A stretch of 64,000 nt of DNA from Scleropages formosus (GCF_900964775.1 NC_041818.1:13537332-13601331); one strand, 5' to 3'; shown: positions 50,172 to 61,645, counted from the first letter of the stretch. Numbers and translations are program-made. Notes: generated by a model not told the origin, from the sequence alone.

Positions 50172-50370
50172 TTTTCAGAACCGCTTGTCCCTCACGGGGT
50201 CACGGGAAACCGGAGCCTACCCGGCAACACAGGGCGTAAGGCCGGAGGGGGAAGGGGACACACCCAGGACGGGACGCCAGTCCGTCGCAAGGCACCCCAA
50301 GCGGGACTCGAACCCCAGACCCACCAAAGAGCAGGACTGCGGTCCAACCCACTGCGCCACCGCATCCCCA
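50150..50370 (-). repeat. tRNA-derived SINE (TG-tailed family)
   Basis: Complete minus copy beginning in a (CA)n run: CAGAACCGCTTGTCCCTCAC, GGACGCCAGTCCGTCGCAAG, GGGACTCGAACCCCAGACCC, CCACTGCGCCACCGCATCCC. It sits against the 3' end of the preceding SINE. Confidence 0.9.
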
Positions 50371-50734
50371 CACATATACACATTAACTGAAACCACACTC
50401 TGAGGTTTCAGCTAAATGAGGAAATGCAAGTTTTGGAACGACTTGTGCCCCCTGCAGTCAGTATTAATGCTATTTCTCAGTTTTCAAAAGAAAAAAGTTT
50501 TTACAAGAATATTTCTCTGATCAATAGAACAGATAAATTGTACAAATTCCACATTTGCTAAAATTATTTGTTGAAAACAATCTCAGAGGAGAAAAAAGCC
50601 ATGAAGTACAACTACAGAGCAATACAGAGTAAGAAAGGTTAAGTCTATGGTGCACATCCTTCCCTGTAAGATGACTATATACAAGCAAAAAAAAACAAAT
50701 ACTTTTCCGGGGAGAAAACAATGTAACATAATTA

Positions 50735-50885
50735 TTGACCCATTTCTACAGCTGTGTAACTTTCACTGGAGCTTTTCAGGTTAAGTACCTTGCTGAAGGG
50801 TTCCACAGTAGGAGGCAGGGTTCAAACCTGTACCCTTCATATCCAAAGGCAGCAGCTCCATCTAGAACACTATCTGCAGGCCTAT
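50735..50885 (-). repeat. SINE fragment (GCTTTGGAGAAA-tail family)
   Basis: CAGCTGTGTAACTTTCACTGG, AGTACCTTGCTGAAGGGTTC, GGTTCAAACCTGTACCC and CCAAAGGCAGCAGCTCCATC are the reverse complement of the family body and head. Confidence 0.6.
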
Positions 50886-51143
50886 ATTGTTACAGCATTC
50901 ATTCTGAGAAGAACTCATCGTACCACTTTCTACTTCTTACATTCTATTTTTTCCATGTACATGTACAGGAGTGATCCTTTTCTCTGTTTTTACCCAATAC
51001 TCCCAAGACTGTAGACTGAGAACATGTGACACTAATTAATGTTCTCTTAAACAGCACACTGGACAATGCAATTTGCATCTAAATATGTTTAAAATAATAA
51101 AACTGTTTAAAGGACTTGATGGCACATGGTCTCATTTCAGACA

Positions 51144-51246
51144 CACCGTGTTGCCGGGTTAGGCTCCGGCTCGCCATAACCCCGCTTGGGACAAGCGGTT
51201 TCTGACAATGTGTGTGTGTGCGCGTGCGTATGTGCGTGCGTGTGTG
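51144..51246 (+). repeat. tRNA-derived SINE, 5'-truncated
   Basis: ACCGTGTTGCCGGGTTAGGC, TCGCCATAACCCCGCTTGGG, ACAAGCGGTTTCTGAC and a mixed TG/CG tail; only the 3' third is present. Confidence 0.85.
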
Positions 51247-51332
51247 TAAACTAAGACTTATGCCAAAATGCTTTGGTAGAAAAGTGTGCATGCTTAAAAA
51301 ACCTATTTTCTGTTTTAAGTGTCATAATATGA

Positions 51333-52690
51333 ATGAAAATAATCCACCTTTCACACACACTCCACACCATTCTGTCTCACCTGGATAATAAAAACTGCTG
51401 TGCAAGGCTATTGTTTGTAGACTATAGTTCAGCATTTAACACTGTCATCCCAACCAAGCTGATCCAGAAACTACTAGGTCTGGGACTGAGAGCCACATTG
51501 TGCAACTGGATCCTGGATTTCCTCACCAACAGACCCCAGCGTGTGCAGATTGGCAGTAATACCTCCTCCCCACTGACCCTCAACACTGGCACTCCACAGA
51601 GAAGCGTCCTGAGCCCAGTGCTATACTCCCTGTTCACACATGACTGCGTGGCCAGTCACAGCCCCAACACCATCATAAAGTTTGCTGACGATACCACCAT
51701 TGTGGGTCTGATCACCAACAACGATGAGACGGCCTACAGAGAGGAGGTGAAGCTCCTGGGAGAGCGGTGCCAGGACAACAACCTGTCTCTCAATGTCAAT
51801 AAAACTAAGGAGCTGGTGATTTACTTCAGGAGACAGGATACGGTTCAGGCACCCATCTACGTAGGAGGGGACATGGTAGAAAGGGTCAACAGCTTCAAAT
51901 TCCTAGGGGTCACCCTCACTGCCAAACTCACATGGACTGAGCACACAGCATCAACCATCAAAAAAGGCCCATCAACGCCTCCACTTTCTCAGGCATCTGA
52001 AGAAAGCCAGGATGTCCACTACAGACCTCACCACTTTCTAGAGGTGTGCTGTGGAGTCCGTCCTCACAGGGTGTATTACTTCCTGGGGTGGCTGTTGTTC
52101 TATACAGGACAAGAAAGCCCTACAGAGGGTGGTCAAAACAGCTCAGGAAATCATCGGCACACAGCTACCAGCAGTCGAGGTCACCTACACCGCACAATGC
52201 CTCAGAAAGATGATGTGCATCATGAGAGATCATAGTCACTCCTCACGGGCACTTTTCTCTTCCCTGGCATCTGCAAAACGGCTTAGGTCTATTCGAACCC
52301 ACACTGCTAGGTACAGAAACAGCTTTTACCCCACTGCTGTAAGACTATACAGCACTAACCAATGTGCCACCTTTAGTAAATAGAGTTGGACTGCTCCACC
52401 CAAGCGCATTGGTAAATTACGCTGTCACTTCAAGCATTCTCATTCTCTCGTTCTGAGTTCTCTGACTGTTACCATTATTGTTACTACTGTTACCATTATT
52501 TATTGTTATTGCTGTCACTGCTGCTATTGTTATTTACTGTCATTGACACTGTTTTGTTTGTCATTGTTTTGTTTGTGCAGTATTCCTATTGTCCTTGCCC
52601 ATAGTCTGTGGAGAAGCATTCAGGAAGATTTTCATGATACATGTACATGGTACTTGTATCTATGACAATAAACTTGAATCTTGAACTTGA
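51333..52690 (+). mobile_element. Rex1-like LINE (CR1/Rex1 group), 5'-truncated
   Basis: The frame at 51333-52235 encodes reverse transcriptase: [67 protein letters not shown] and [15 protein letters not shown] frameshift near 51970 moves the C-terminal part ([20 protein letters not shown], 52051-52383) to another frame, and the usual PQG reads PQR. The 3' end is TATGACAATAAACTTGAATC followed by CTTGAA repeats. There is no endonuclease region. Confidence 0.8.
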
Positions 52691-52793
52691 ACTTGAAAAT
52701 GAAAAACTAAAAATTAAACCCATCTAAAAATATCATGTTTACAGTATGACTTAATTAGTATTTTGCTCATTGATTTGTTTCCATTATGTCTTA

Positions 52794-52965
52794 AAATGAA
52801 TGGCATTATTCAGCTAAGTTTTCTTTTTGAAAGTTCAGCTCACTGACAGTGTAACTTTGTAATGCTGGAATGTCCAACAGAAGCCTCTCATACCTTCACA
52901 TGTACTGTTTGAATTTTTCATTGGACAGACAACTAATCTTGCAGAAAAATGGCATTGTGAAGTTG
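52794..52965 (+). pseudogene. Decayed NITR V-exon relic A
   Basis: Nucleotides track the NITR3 V exon: AATGGCATTATTCAGC, GAAAGTTCAGCTC, TGGAATGTCC, TCATTGGACAGACA and ATCTTGCAG appear in the same order and similar spacing as at 39215-39355. It has several stops and frameshifts and no acceptor, leader or downstream exons. Confidence 0.7.
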
Positions 52966-53084
52966 CAGAAGACATTACATAACTTTACATTTGCTATGCA
53001 AAAAATGCTTTGTATAAAAGTAAGCCCTGTGTTGCCAGGTAGGCTCTGGTTCCCCGCGACCTCGTATGGGACAAGCGGTTCAGA

Positions 53085-53125
<41 letters not shown>

Positions 53126-53257
53126 ATGCATATTTAATACGTACAATGTGTTTTAAGTGCTGTTTTCTTTGTGTTGTATCTGTTTTTAGATTTGACTGAA
53201 ATTAATGGCATGATTCAGCCAGGTCTTCTGCTGGAAGTTCAGCTCGGCCATAGTGTT
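52966..53257 (+). pseudogene. NITR relic B: intron 1 piece plus truncated V exon
   Basis: CATAACTTTACATTTGCTATG and GCAAAAAATGCTTTGTA parallel NITR3 intron 1 near 39030-39070. After an inserted SINE come an acceptor (GTTTTTAG) and V-exon start (53189 onward: TTGACTGAAATTAATGGCAT, TCTTCTGCTGGAAGTTCAGC), almost identical to 39203-39275, stopping abruptly at about 53257. Together with relic A, it implies two lost NITR copies. Confidence 0.7.
53028..53118 (+). repeat. tRNA-derived SINE, 5'-truncated, in NITR relic
   Basis: CCTGTGTTGCCAGGTAGGCTC, CCGCGACCTCGTATGGGACA, AGCGGTTCAGAAAG and a long (TG)n tail of about 15 units. Confidence 0.85.
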
Positions 53258-53259
53258 CT

Positions 53260-54225
53260 AAGGTGGTGTTAAAAGCTGCCATTCACTCATCTCTCATGCG
53301 GATCAGATTATAGATGTGCGGAGATCTAATTTGGTAAAAACCTAGGCCTCATGAACCTGTTCTAGAGCAGCTGAGATGAGAGGCCAGGGGTGCCAGTATT
53401 TTATGGCGACTTCATTCAAACCATAGTACTCAATGCAGGGATGCAATCCCCATCCTTCTTTTTGATTAAAAAAACCCCACCAAAATGGGACAGCCCCTTC
53501 CCATGTCTTAGCCTTCACTCAGCCTTATTTCCATACTTGCAAAAATTTTTATTTGTTATATTCAATAAGACGTTAATAGTTAACAAGATTCTGGACCACT
53601 TAGAATTTAAGCACAATTCATTTTGTTTCTCATACATGAGTAGGGGTGCAATAAAGTCAGCAGATAAGACACATACAGTCCTTCTAGTAGCTTACATAGG
53701 ATACATGCCTTCAACATTTCAAGGGCTATTTACATCCTGAAGGTTATTTGCTTCTGCCCAAGGTACTGATAATGAGCAAAGCACATTTTATCACGTCCTT
53801 GACACCAGCATTTGGTTTCAACACACTGACTGTCCAAAAAGAACAGATAGCACTTGTCATTTCAACATCTTTCCTCAAGAACTTCCAAAAGCTTTTCGAA
53901 GTCAACATATATTTAAAACATTTACATATGCTTTGCCACCTGCTCCCACACAAGAGATACATAGATTCTGGAACAGCAGGTAGAAGGTGTTTCATAACAG
54001 AAAAATACATCAGATCTATTCAAAATACTGTATACACAATCACATTTTAAATTGTGAAATTATATTAAAATAACAGGCACAGCAACTGATTTCTTTAAAC
54101 AGGTGATATTGGTTGGTCATCAGCAACAGCCAACCAGAATTGTTGTAAAACCAGTAAGATACACTGCTTGAAGTTGTTGACAAGAAAATACATTGGAAAA
54201 TGCAGTGGAAAGTCACACGTTTGTT
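53260..54225. other. Spacer before NITR5, nothing recognised
   Basis: No further receptor exon was seen. The open frames at 53390-54050 show no family features. Confidence 0.4.
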
Positions 54226-54228
54226 ACG

Positions 54229-54244
54229 TTCATTCAGCCAATCA
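54229..54244 (+). promoter_or_regulatory. CCAAT-type box of NITR5
   Basis: TTCATTCAGCCAATCA, identical to 29770-29785 upstream of NITR2, about 108 bases before the ATG at 54352. Surrounding bases are only loosely similar, so the box looks conserved beyond its background. Confidence 0.45.
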
Positions 54245-54351
54245 AAAAGACCCTGAAATCAACTCCCACCTTAATTTTTTCATAACGTTGTCAGTAGCTG
54301 TCTTCGTTACACTCTGTCTGCACAAGATTGCCTCCTTGCAGGGGACAGAAA

Positions 54352-57310
54352 ATGATCAAGCTCTGTGTAACTCTTGTCCTTTTCACTGAAGTTTGTAAGT
54401 GTAATTCCAGTTAAATTTACTAATCTTTCGTTATTGTTTATTAAAATGAATCAGTAGGAAAGGTGTTCAAAGCAAAAAACACAGTTAAGGTTTCGAAAAT
54501 TAGAGTAGAGCAATGCGTGTTAATGGCTCAGAATATTAACGAGTAGTCTGTATTTCTTTAATAAAAGCAAAAGGTTTTGAATGTCTCTAAGACAATGCTT
54601 GTTCTGGTCTGTCTTTTCAACAGTTGCAAATGTGATTGAAACTGATGTCATAATTCAGCCAAACCCAGTTTTGGTTGTTGAAATAGGAGCTAGTGCAACA
54701 CTGCAATGTTTCATTTCAGAAGATGAAACTGACTACATATACTGGTTCAAACAATCTGTTGGACAGAAGCCTCATCTTGTAGCAGCATCTCATAAATACT
54801 CATCAGAAGCAATGTTTTACAACAACTTTAATTCTACACGAATGAAAGTATTGGCAGATGTTGAAATCAATCATTTAATAATCTCAGAAACAAAGCCAAT
54901 GGATTCAGCAATGTATTACTGTGGAGTACTGAAGAATTATGATATGATATTTGGAGAAGGAACATTTCTCATCGTAAGGGGTAAAAATGCTTTTTTTCAA
55001 AATTATGTTTCTGTTAACATCATTTTGGCTGATATTTCAAATTCAAATTCCATTCACAAAGCTGAGCTATTTAAAATGGTCATAAATGTATTGTAAACTG
55101 AGCACGAAAAACCAATAACTGTCTCTAGTTTCTCTATTTACCACTAAAAACATGATGTAAAAATGTTAAAATTTTCAATAAAGCTTTCTATTGACATATA
55201 GTCTGTATTGTGGAAGTCCAGTCCAACATTCTACAATTTACAGAATTGAGTGTTTAAGTACTATTGCCAAATATTTACATTCAGCCGCTTCTAAACATGT
55301 TGAAATTTTGCTATAATCACTTAGGTTCTAAAAGAAAGCAGTTCCATGGTGGAAAGGTAGTACAGCACCTTGTGTCAGACCCAGTGTATCCAGGAGACTC
55401 GGTGACTCTGCAGTGTACAGTAGACAGTGAGACCTGTGCAGGAGAACACAGTGTTTACTGGTTCAGACACGGCTCAGGAGAATCCCTTCCGGGACTCATT
55501 TACACCCATGGAAACAGGAGTGATGAGTGTGAGAAGAGCCCTGAGGCTGGGTCTCCTACACACAGCTGTGTCTACAGCCTCCCCAAGAGGAACCTCAGCT
55601 GCTCTGATGCTGGGATTTATTACTGTGCTGTGGTCACATGTGGGGACATACTGTTTGGAAATGGAACAGAGCTGGATATTAAAGGTAAGCTGAAAAATAA
55701 AGACTTTATGCCTTATGAACATGGTATTTAGATTTTTCATTTGCATAATATTAAAAGTATATGCCTACAATGATGAATAAAAATGATAAAGACTGAAAAC
55801 AAAAAAGAAAGAATGAAATGACAAATATTATTTAATAAGAATGAGTACTTTTCCTGTAAAAAGAAGAAACTGAATAATCGTCACAACATAAATAGTAGTG
55901 TACTGACAAATTATTATTTTAGATTGCTTTTTTTTGGCAGAATTTTTTTTTTTATAAATCATGTGGAATTCTTCTGTTCTTATTAGTTTTAACTTTTAAT
56001 TCACTAACTCACATACTAACTAACTTATTTCTTAAAGGACCTACGATGCATCCTATTATTCCTGCTTTGGGAGCTGCTTTGTTTATATGTGTGATTGTTA
56101 TTGTTGTCCTTGTTTGCACCAGAAATGCAAAGAAATGTTGTGAGAGCTGTACAGGTAGGCTGTATCATTATTATAATTTACAATATAATTCATAAATTGA
56201 GTCTAATCAGTCATTTTATTCCCTTCATTTTATTCCTCATTCACTTATGTTACCTTAACCTAAGTAGGGTTTTCTGCTAGAAATTTTAAAAACTCACAAA
56301 ATCTCATGTTTGAATTAATTAAATATTAGTTTTATACAACTTTTTATTCTATTTTATGTTTTACTGTACTGATTGAATTCTTAAAAATCTTGTTTCTAAT
56401 TCTTAATTTTAGGTGCTCATGTTGCTCAGAAAGCTCCGAACAATGCTAAACAAACAGAAGAAAGCTATGATGAGGTATATAAATAAAAAATACACTGTAA
56501 GAAGGTAACACACCAACTCATGAAAGCAGCATGAAACACAGAAGTATAATTCCCTGCAACGTCAAACCTCTTGTAACACCCTTGAGCAAGGTGCATGATT
56601 TGCTGCAGTAAAAAGACTGTCTGTATATTCGTTTTAAACCATTTATATACATATACGTAAATATTTTAATGTGAAAAGTCAAAGCAAATACTGAACTAGA
56701 AGATGCTCCTACAGTGGCAGGACATTGAATGTGGACCAGTAACCCTGACACTGCAATTTCATATCTTTAATTTACAACACAGCATGCTGCTATGTACCAG
56801 TTAATCAAAAAATGTTCGTAATTCTGATTTTTTTCTATATCATCCAAAGAACTTTTTCTATGCATGGATTTCTTAACTGGAGGGGGTGTGGTGGCGCAGT
56901 GGGTTGGACAGGGTCTTTCTCTCCGGTGGGTCTGGGGTTCAAGTCCTGCTTGGGGTACCTTGTGATGGACTGGCATCCCGTCCTGGGTGTGTCCTCTCCC
57001 CCTCCAGCCTTCTGCCCCGAGTTGCTGGGTTAGGCTCCGGCTCCCCGCAACCCCGTATGGGACAAGCGGTTCAGAAAGTGTGTGTGTGTGTGTGGATTTC
57101 TTAACTTTTCAGGATAGCTTTTTTGCTTCTCAATTATAAACATTGTTAATTTCATTGTTTTTTTCTCCCCAGGATCAAGATGTGACAAGGTTGCATTATG
57201 CTGTTTTGGATTTTGCCAAGAAGAAGCCTAAGAAAGAACTTGGAAGACAGATAACTGAGTTGAAGCAACACAGTGTGTACGCAGAGGTCATAGCTACAGA
57301 TTTGGAGTAA
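54352..57310 (+). CDS. nitr: Novel immune-type receptor 5 (V-I-TM-ITIM), inhibitory
   Basis: Six exons: leader 54352-54394, V 54624-54980, I 55325-55684, TM 56038-56154, tail 56413-56474, tail 57173-57310 (TAA); 358 residues, phases consistent. The V domain has ATLQCFISEDE, IYWFKQSVGQKP, DSAMYYCGV and J-like FGEGTFLIV. The I domain is the conserved six-cysteine type, ending FGNGTELDI; the usual NLSRSDAG reads NLSCSDAG, adding a seventh cysteine. The membrane span is uncharged and followed by KKCCESCTG. The tail has LHYAVL (ITIM) and SVYAEV (ITIM-like), tyrosines 27 residues apart. Intron 5 contains a young SINE with a clean duplication. AATAAA is at 57417. Inferred inhibitory receptor. Confidence 0.92.
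56879..57093 (+). repeat. tRNA-derived SINE with clear target-site duplication, NITR5 intron 5
   Basis: Full-length copy: GGTGTGGTGGCGCAGTGGG (A-box region), GGGTTCAAGTCCTGC (B-box), GGACTGGCATCCCGTCC, GGGACAAGCGGTTCAG, (TG)n. The 13-base duplication GGATTTCTTAACT flanks it (56866-56878 and 57094-57106). Confidence 0.92.
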
Positions 57311-57424
57311 AAATTATGTTGTAACATCATAGCAGCCCAACATCTTTTTTGCTATGACATGGCTATGATTGCCATCACTGTCCATGATCACTAGTGTCCA
57401 CAACTAGTGTTTCATCAATAAAAA

Positions 57425-58369
57425 CAAGCATGCATTTAAGAACATATCATGGAAAATCATAAAACATACAGTGTTACTTAGCTTCTGCAAGATAAATATC
57501 AACAAAGTTTCTTTGGATATGAAATTCAAACTCAGTGTTATTTTCTTGACCCTTCATTAAATATTTCATTCATTGTACCATCAATCATTTATTTATGAGC
57601 AGTAATGAAGTACAAAGACTTTCATTTGTTAATAAACAAATCATGTCTAATTGACTTGATAATGTAAATCAGTAGATGTTCTTATGTACATTTTTGTTAT
57701 TCAAAATCTTGAATTGCAGAAGATTTGAAAATCCTGAATCAGTAAAACCCACCTGTTAAATCCATTTTCTTCACCGATAAAAAAGTTGATTATTCTGTCT
57801 CTGTCTTCAAAATTTGTTTGTGACAAACTTCAGTATAGCATTATTGGAACTTCTCATGCTCTGAAAACTGGAGTGGTGTTTCAAGGATTTTATATGCCAT
57901 TCTGACAAACGGTTTCATTGAACAACCAAAAATTATTGATGTTAGCAGTCAACCAAAACAAAAAGACACTTCAATTGTGACACTTTCTTATTCTTCACAT
58001 AGTGTGAAGCTTAGAGCCAGGATGCTTAAAGTCAACAGTAGGTTTCAGGTTGGAAAAATGTGGGACCAGAACGTGGTCCAGAGAAAAGACAAAATAAACA
58101 GCAAGCATGCAGTAGTAGGGGTTCAAATAGGAAAATTAGGAGTAATGGCAACTAGATGTCTGTTTATTGGAATTAGTTTTAGTTGTTAGTGTGAAATAGT
58201 AACCAACATGGTTGCTTGGTACAAGTGCTGGTATGTGTTGGCAACCCTCCTTTGTGTGCCCCATAAATTTGATTCCACATATCTCAGTCAGTACTGTTCA
58301 TCCTTCCAGATTTCAAGATTTCATATGTATGACCTGACCAAGCATAGCACTCTTTTTAACATCTGAAAA
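57425..58369. other. Spacer after NITR5, nothing recognised
   Basis: AT-rich. No receptor exon or clear repeat was seen. Confidence 0.4.
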
Positions 58370-58850
58370 CTTTGCCCTTTCCTCATTCAGTGTGTGACCC
58401 AACTCTTTGTCAATGCCCTTGTTCTCACCAGACTCAGTTATTGCAATTCTCTTTTGAAGGGTCTTCTTCCATCTGCTACTCATCTTTCCAGCTCATTCAG
58501 AATTCTGGCACAAGTGTGCGATGATCCCCATTATAAACACACCTTTCCCCTGCTCTGGTTTCATTACAGCCAGGATCCAATTTAAGACCCTAATTCTACC
58601 CTACAGGTGCTTACATGGCTTCTTACTATCTCCACACTTACCTATCATCCTACTCTCTTTTGCATAACCATCTCTGTCTCTACTGGTACTCTCTTCCCAA
58701 GCACACAAATCACTCATACTTTTTCTTTTTTCAAAACTGTAGAATAACCTTTCATTCATCCAGACCAGCTACCAGTCTTCTGACCTTTCAACGGCTTTTG
58801 AAGACTCATCTTCTTGCTTATTATCTTGAAGTTATCTAAGCGTCTCTTCC
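58370..58850 (+). mobile_element. L2-type LINE, 3' ORF2 fragment
   Basis: Readable pieces across frames: TQLFVNALVLTRLSYCNSLL, KGLLPSATHL and SFRILAQ, then later NHSYFFFFQNCRITFHSS and LLTFQRLLKTHLLAYYLEVI. This order matches the C-terminal end of L2/CR1 reverse transcriptase ORFs. Frameshifted and 5'-truncated. Confidence 0.65.
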
Positions 58851-59143
58851 CATAGTATTACATTGCATTATTAGCCCTGTCTTGTTTGTAATAGTTTTAC
58901 CTCCATATAAAGTGTATTGTTCAGTTTAATTTCAAATTCATTCAATTTGGTTCAGTTTACCAAGGTCACTCAGAGCATTGAACAAATGTTGAGGAGACAA
59001 CACAAAATATAGTAAGGCTACAATACAAAGTAGATACAATTAACTACTGCTAGCAGATGAGGAGAGGTGTTACACCCACGATCGCTCCCCAAGCACTAGC
59101 ACTTGCCACTAATCACTATGCAGGAGGATAAAGGGTGCCAAAC
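58851..59143. other. Spacer, nothing recognised
   Basis: A short stretch between the LINE fragment and the hAT-like element. No gene was seen. Confidence 0.35.
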
Positions 59144-59151
59144 CACCACAC

Positions 59152-59852
59152 CAGGGGCAATTCCAGGAGTTTTTAAATGAGGTGGCACGGGGGAGAGAAG
59201 AACTAGTCAAGGGGGGTCTGTGGACGGGGGGGGGCAGAATATATCCGCAAGTCATCTTTTGATTAGGACAATCAAACTCCAGTACTGTTACTGTTATCTG
59301 GAGCTCACGTATGTAAATTATTGCTGCAGAGAACGACAACCCCCCAGTTCACATTTTTCAAAATATATAATTGAATGTGTACATACTATGAACAGAGACG
59401 TGGTCTGTGGTTGACTCGTGTCTCTGTCTTTTCCTCTTTGAAAAATGTGGTACTGTGATACACACACACACACATTTTCAGAACCGCTTGTCCCTTACGG
59501 GGTCACGGGGAACCGGAGCCTACCCGGCAACACAGGGCGTAAGGCCGGAGGGGGAAGGGGACACACCCAGGACGGGACGCCAGTCCGTCACAAGGCACCC
59601 CAAGCGGGACTCGAACCCCAGACCCACCGGAGAGTAGGACTGCGGTCCAACCCACTGCGCCACCGCACCCCCACGGTACTGTGATACTGCATTGCAAATC
59701 AGACAGTGACTGACAGCGCTCTGATCCAATGACGTTGAGTATTGTCAGATTGACAGTACTCTAGCCCAATGGATTGGAGGGGCACTGGTGGGGACAATGA
59801 AATTTCGGGGGGGCTGGTGCCACCCAATGCCACCCCTCTAGATACGCCCCTG
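59152..59852. mobile_element. Non-autonomous hAT-like DNA element with nested SINE
   Basis: The left end CAGGGGCAATTCCAGGAG and the reverse of the right end CAGGGGCGTATCTAGAGG form short terminal inverted repeats. Flanks CACCACAC (59144-59151) and CACCACAT (59853-59860) are an 8-base duplication with one mismatch, the hAT signature length. About 490 bases remain once the SINE is removed, with no transposase. Confidence 0.65.
59461..59674 (-). repeat. tRNA-derived SINE nested in the hAT-like element
   Basis: Full-length minus copy: CAGAACCGCTTGTCCCTTAC, GGACGCCAGTCCGTCACAAG, GGGACTCGAACCCCAGACCC, CCACTGCGCCACCGCACCCC. The duplication GGTACTGTGATA flanks it (59449-59460 and 59675-59686, perfect). 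Probably among the youngest copies here. Confidence 0.92.
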
Positions 59853-59860
59853 CACCACAT

Positions 59861-60435
59861 CCATACCGTGGAATCTTCTAAAAACAACTCTCCCCACCTG
59901 TGCTCTTGAGTTCCTCCTTGATCTTACATCAAGTATGATCTTACCTGTTCTTCGTTTTGTGTCTTCCTACCTTCTTCCCTCGCCCACCTCCTGCTCCTTG
60001 TACCCAGTCTCCCACAGCTTTGACCTTTGCCTCCCTCGATCGTGGATCATCTCACAAACCACATTCGCACCTTGGACCCACGCCCATCCCCGACTACAAG
60101 TATCGCCTTGCACGTTGCTGTTCGAGCCCCCGGCTCCCGCACCCGGGTCTTACCTCCAGTCTCCATGGTAACAATGGTAACAAAAGGAAAACAAGAAACT
60201 CCCACTGCAAAGGAGATAAAAATAAACTTTCTGGGGTCCAAGTACCAGTGGCTGCCCACACCTTCTGGGCATTGGAATGTTCTTTTGTTGAATGATTGCA
60301 TTTCTATTATTCCTAGGCTGATAATACTGCAGTACAATTTTTCAGAATTGATTTCATTTGATTTTTATTTATGATCTTCTATACACTTTAGATTTCATTC
60401 TTGTTTTCATCATAACACTGAATTGCCTTTGACAA
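59861..60435. other. Spacer with small LINE remnant
   Basis: About 60200-60290 (GGGGTCCAAGTACCAGTGG, CCTTCTGGGCATT) resembles the 3' untranslated part of the L2-type LINE at 13.5 and 25.0 kb. The pyrimidine-rich part before it is unclassified. Confidence 0.35.
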
Positions 60436-60565
60436 TCCATCCATCCAGTTCCAATAACTGTTTTGTCTTCAGCACGGTCACGGTGATCTAGAGCCAGTCC
60501 AGAAGCATGGGATGTAAGGCTGCAGTGTTACACCTTGGATGGGATGCCAGGCCTTTGACAATGAT
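60436..60565 (-). repeat. SINE fragment (Mermaid/V-SINE-like)
   Basis: CAATCCATCCATCCAGTTCC, CACGGTGATCTAGAGCCAGT, CTTGGATGGGATGCCAGGCC; only the end distal to the tRNA head is present. Confidence 0.5.
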
Positions 60566-60884
60566 AATGTAAAAAACTGATACAACATGTTTTAAGTTCA
60601 CATTTTTGTAAAACTGACTTGTGAAGAGGACTTTTATAAGTTAGTGCAGAACATTTTATTTTAAAACTTATCTCTTTTACTTCATCTGTCTGACATCACT
60701 AGGTTGCATATGTGTTACAGTACATGTGAATGTGCTGCCTCATGTGACTGCTTGCAAAGTATGGTTGAAGGATGCTAACAGGACCAGAAAATTAAATTAC
60801 TGATGTACTTAGGATTTTTTTTTTTTTTTAATAAAAACATACATTCTATTTGCAGTTATCAGTTTTCTTTAAAATCATTCAAGC

Positions 60885-61115
60885 ATTTTCTATGCATTTA
60901 CACTAATTCATTTAGTTGATGCTTTTCTCCAAAGCAACTAATAATTTTAAGCTACTTATATTTACCCATTTACACAGCTGGGCAATTTTACTGGAGCCAG
61001 GGATAAATACTTTCCTCAAGAGTATAACAGCTAGAGGTAAAATTTAAACCAATAACTTTTGCATCCAAAGGTAGCAGATCAAACCACTTTGCTATGAGTT
61101 ACCCCAGCTGATGCA
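60885..61115 (-). repeat. tRNA-derived SINE (GCTTTGGAGAAA-tail family)
   Basis: TTCATTTAGTTGATGCTTTT, CTCCAAAGCAACTAATAA, TTTACACAGCTGGGCAATT, GCATCCAAAGGTAGCAG. Complete but diverged minus copy. Confidence 0.65.
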
Positions 61116-61205
61116 TGTAATACAAGATGTTTTTTACTCTACAACACTGTATTAATCATCCAAGCCTGGTTTATAAAGCATTTACACAGCTAAGTTACTG
61201 TATTT

Positions 61206-61545
61206 TTACATTTAGCTGACACTTGCCTCCAAATTGACTTATGATGTTAAGGTTACAACTATTTACCCATTTATACAGCTGGGTAACATGACTGGAGCAG
61301 TTCAGGGTAAGTACCTTGCTCAAGGGTACTACAGCCAGACATGGGGAATAAATCTGCAACCTTTAGATTCAAAGGCAGGAGCTCTAACCTCTATGCTACC
61401 AGCTGTCTACACCGTACTTTTTACGGGACTAATTCAGAGAAAGTGGTTTGCTCAAGAGTACTACTGCAGAAGATCAGATTTGAACATGTAACCTTGAAGT
61501 CCATAGGCAGCACAGCTAACCACTACACTATCTGCTAAATCTACT
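61206..61545 (-). repeat. Two adjacent SINE copies (GCTTTGGAGAAA-tail family)
   Basis: A complete minus copy (ACATTTAGCTGACACTTGCC to CTATGCTACCAGCTGTC, about 61206-61408) is followed by a second, partial one ending ACCACTACACTATCTGC near 61540. Confidence 0.6.
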
Positions 61546-61645
61546 GAAGTGATTAACTTGATATAAATGTAAATGCCATTTAAAATCCAAAACTTGTAAA
61601 TCAGTTGTTAGATTTAAAAATATGGAAAAAAAATCATGTGTGTAT

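Noticed and set aside
53390-54050. Overlapping open frames on both strands upstream of NITR5
   Set aside because: No domain, no splice context and no similarity to receptor exons.
59461-59674. tRNA gene suggested by A-box and B-box sequences
   Set aside because: Only the promoter boxes of the SINE head are kept; no cloverleaf with an anticodon arm and acceptor pairing could be drawn.
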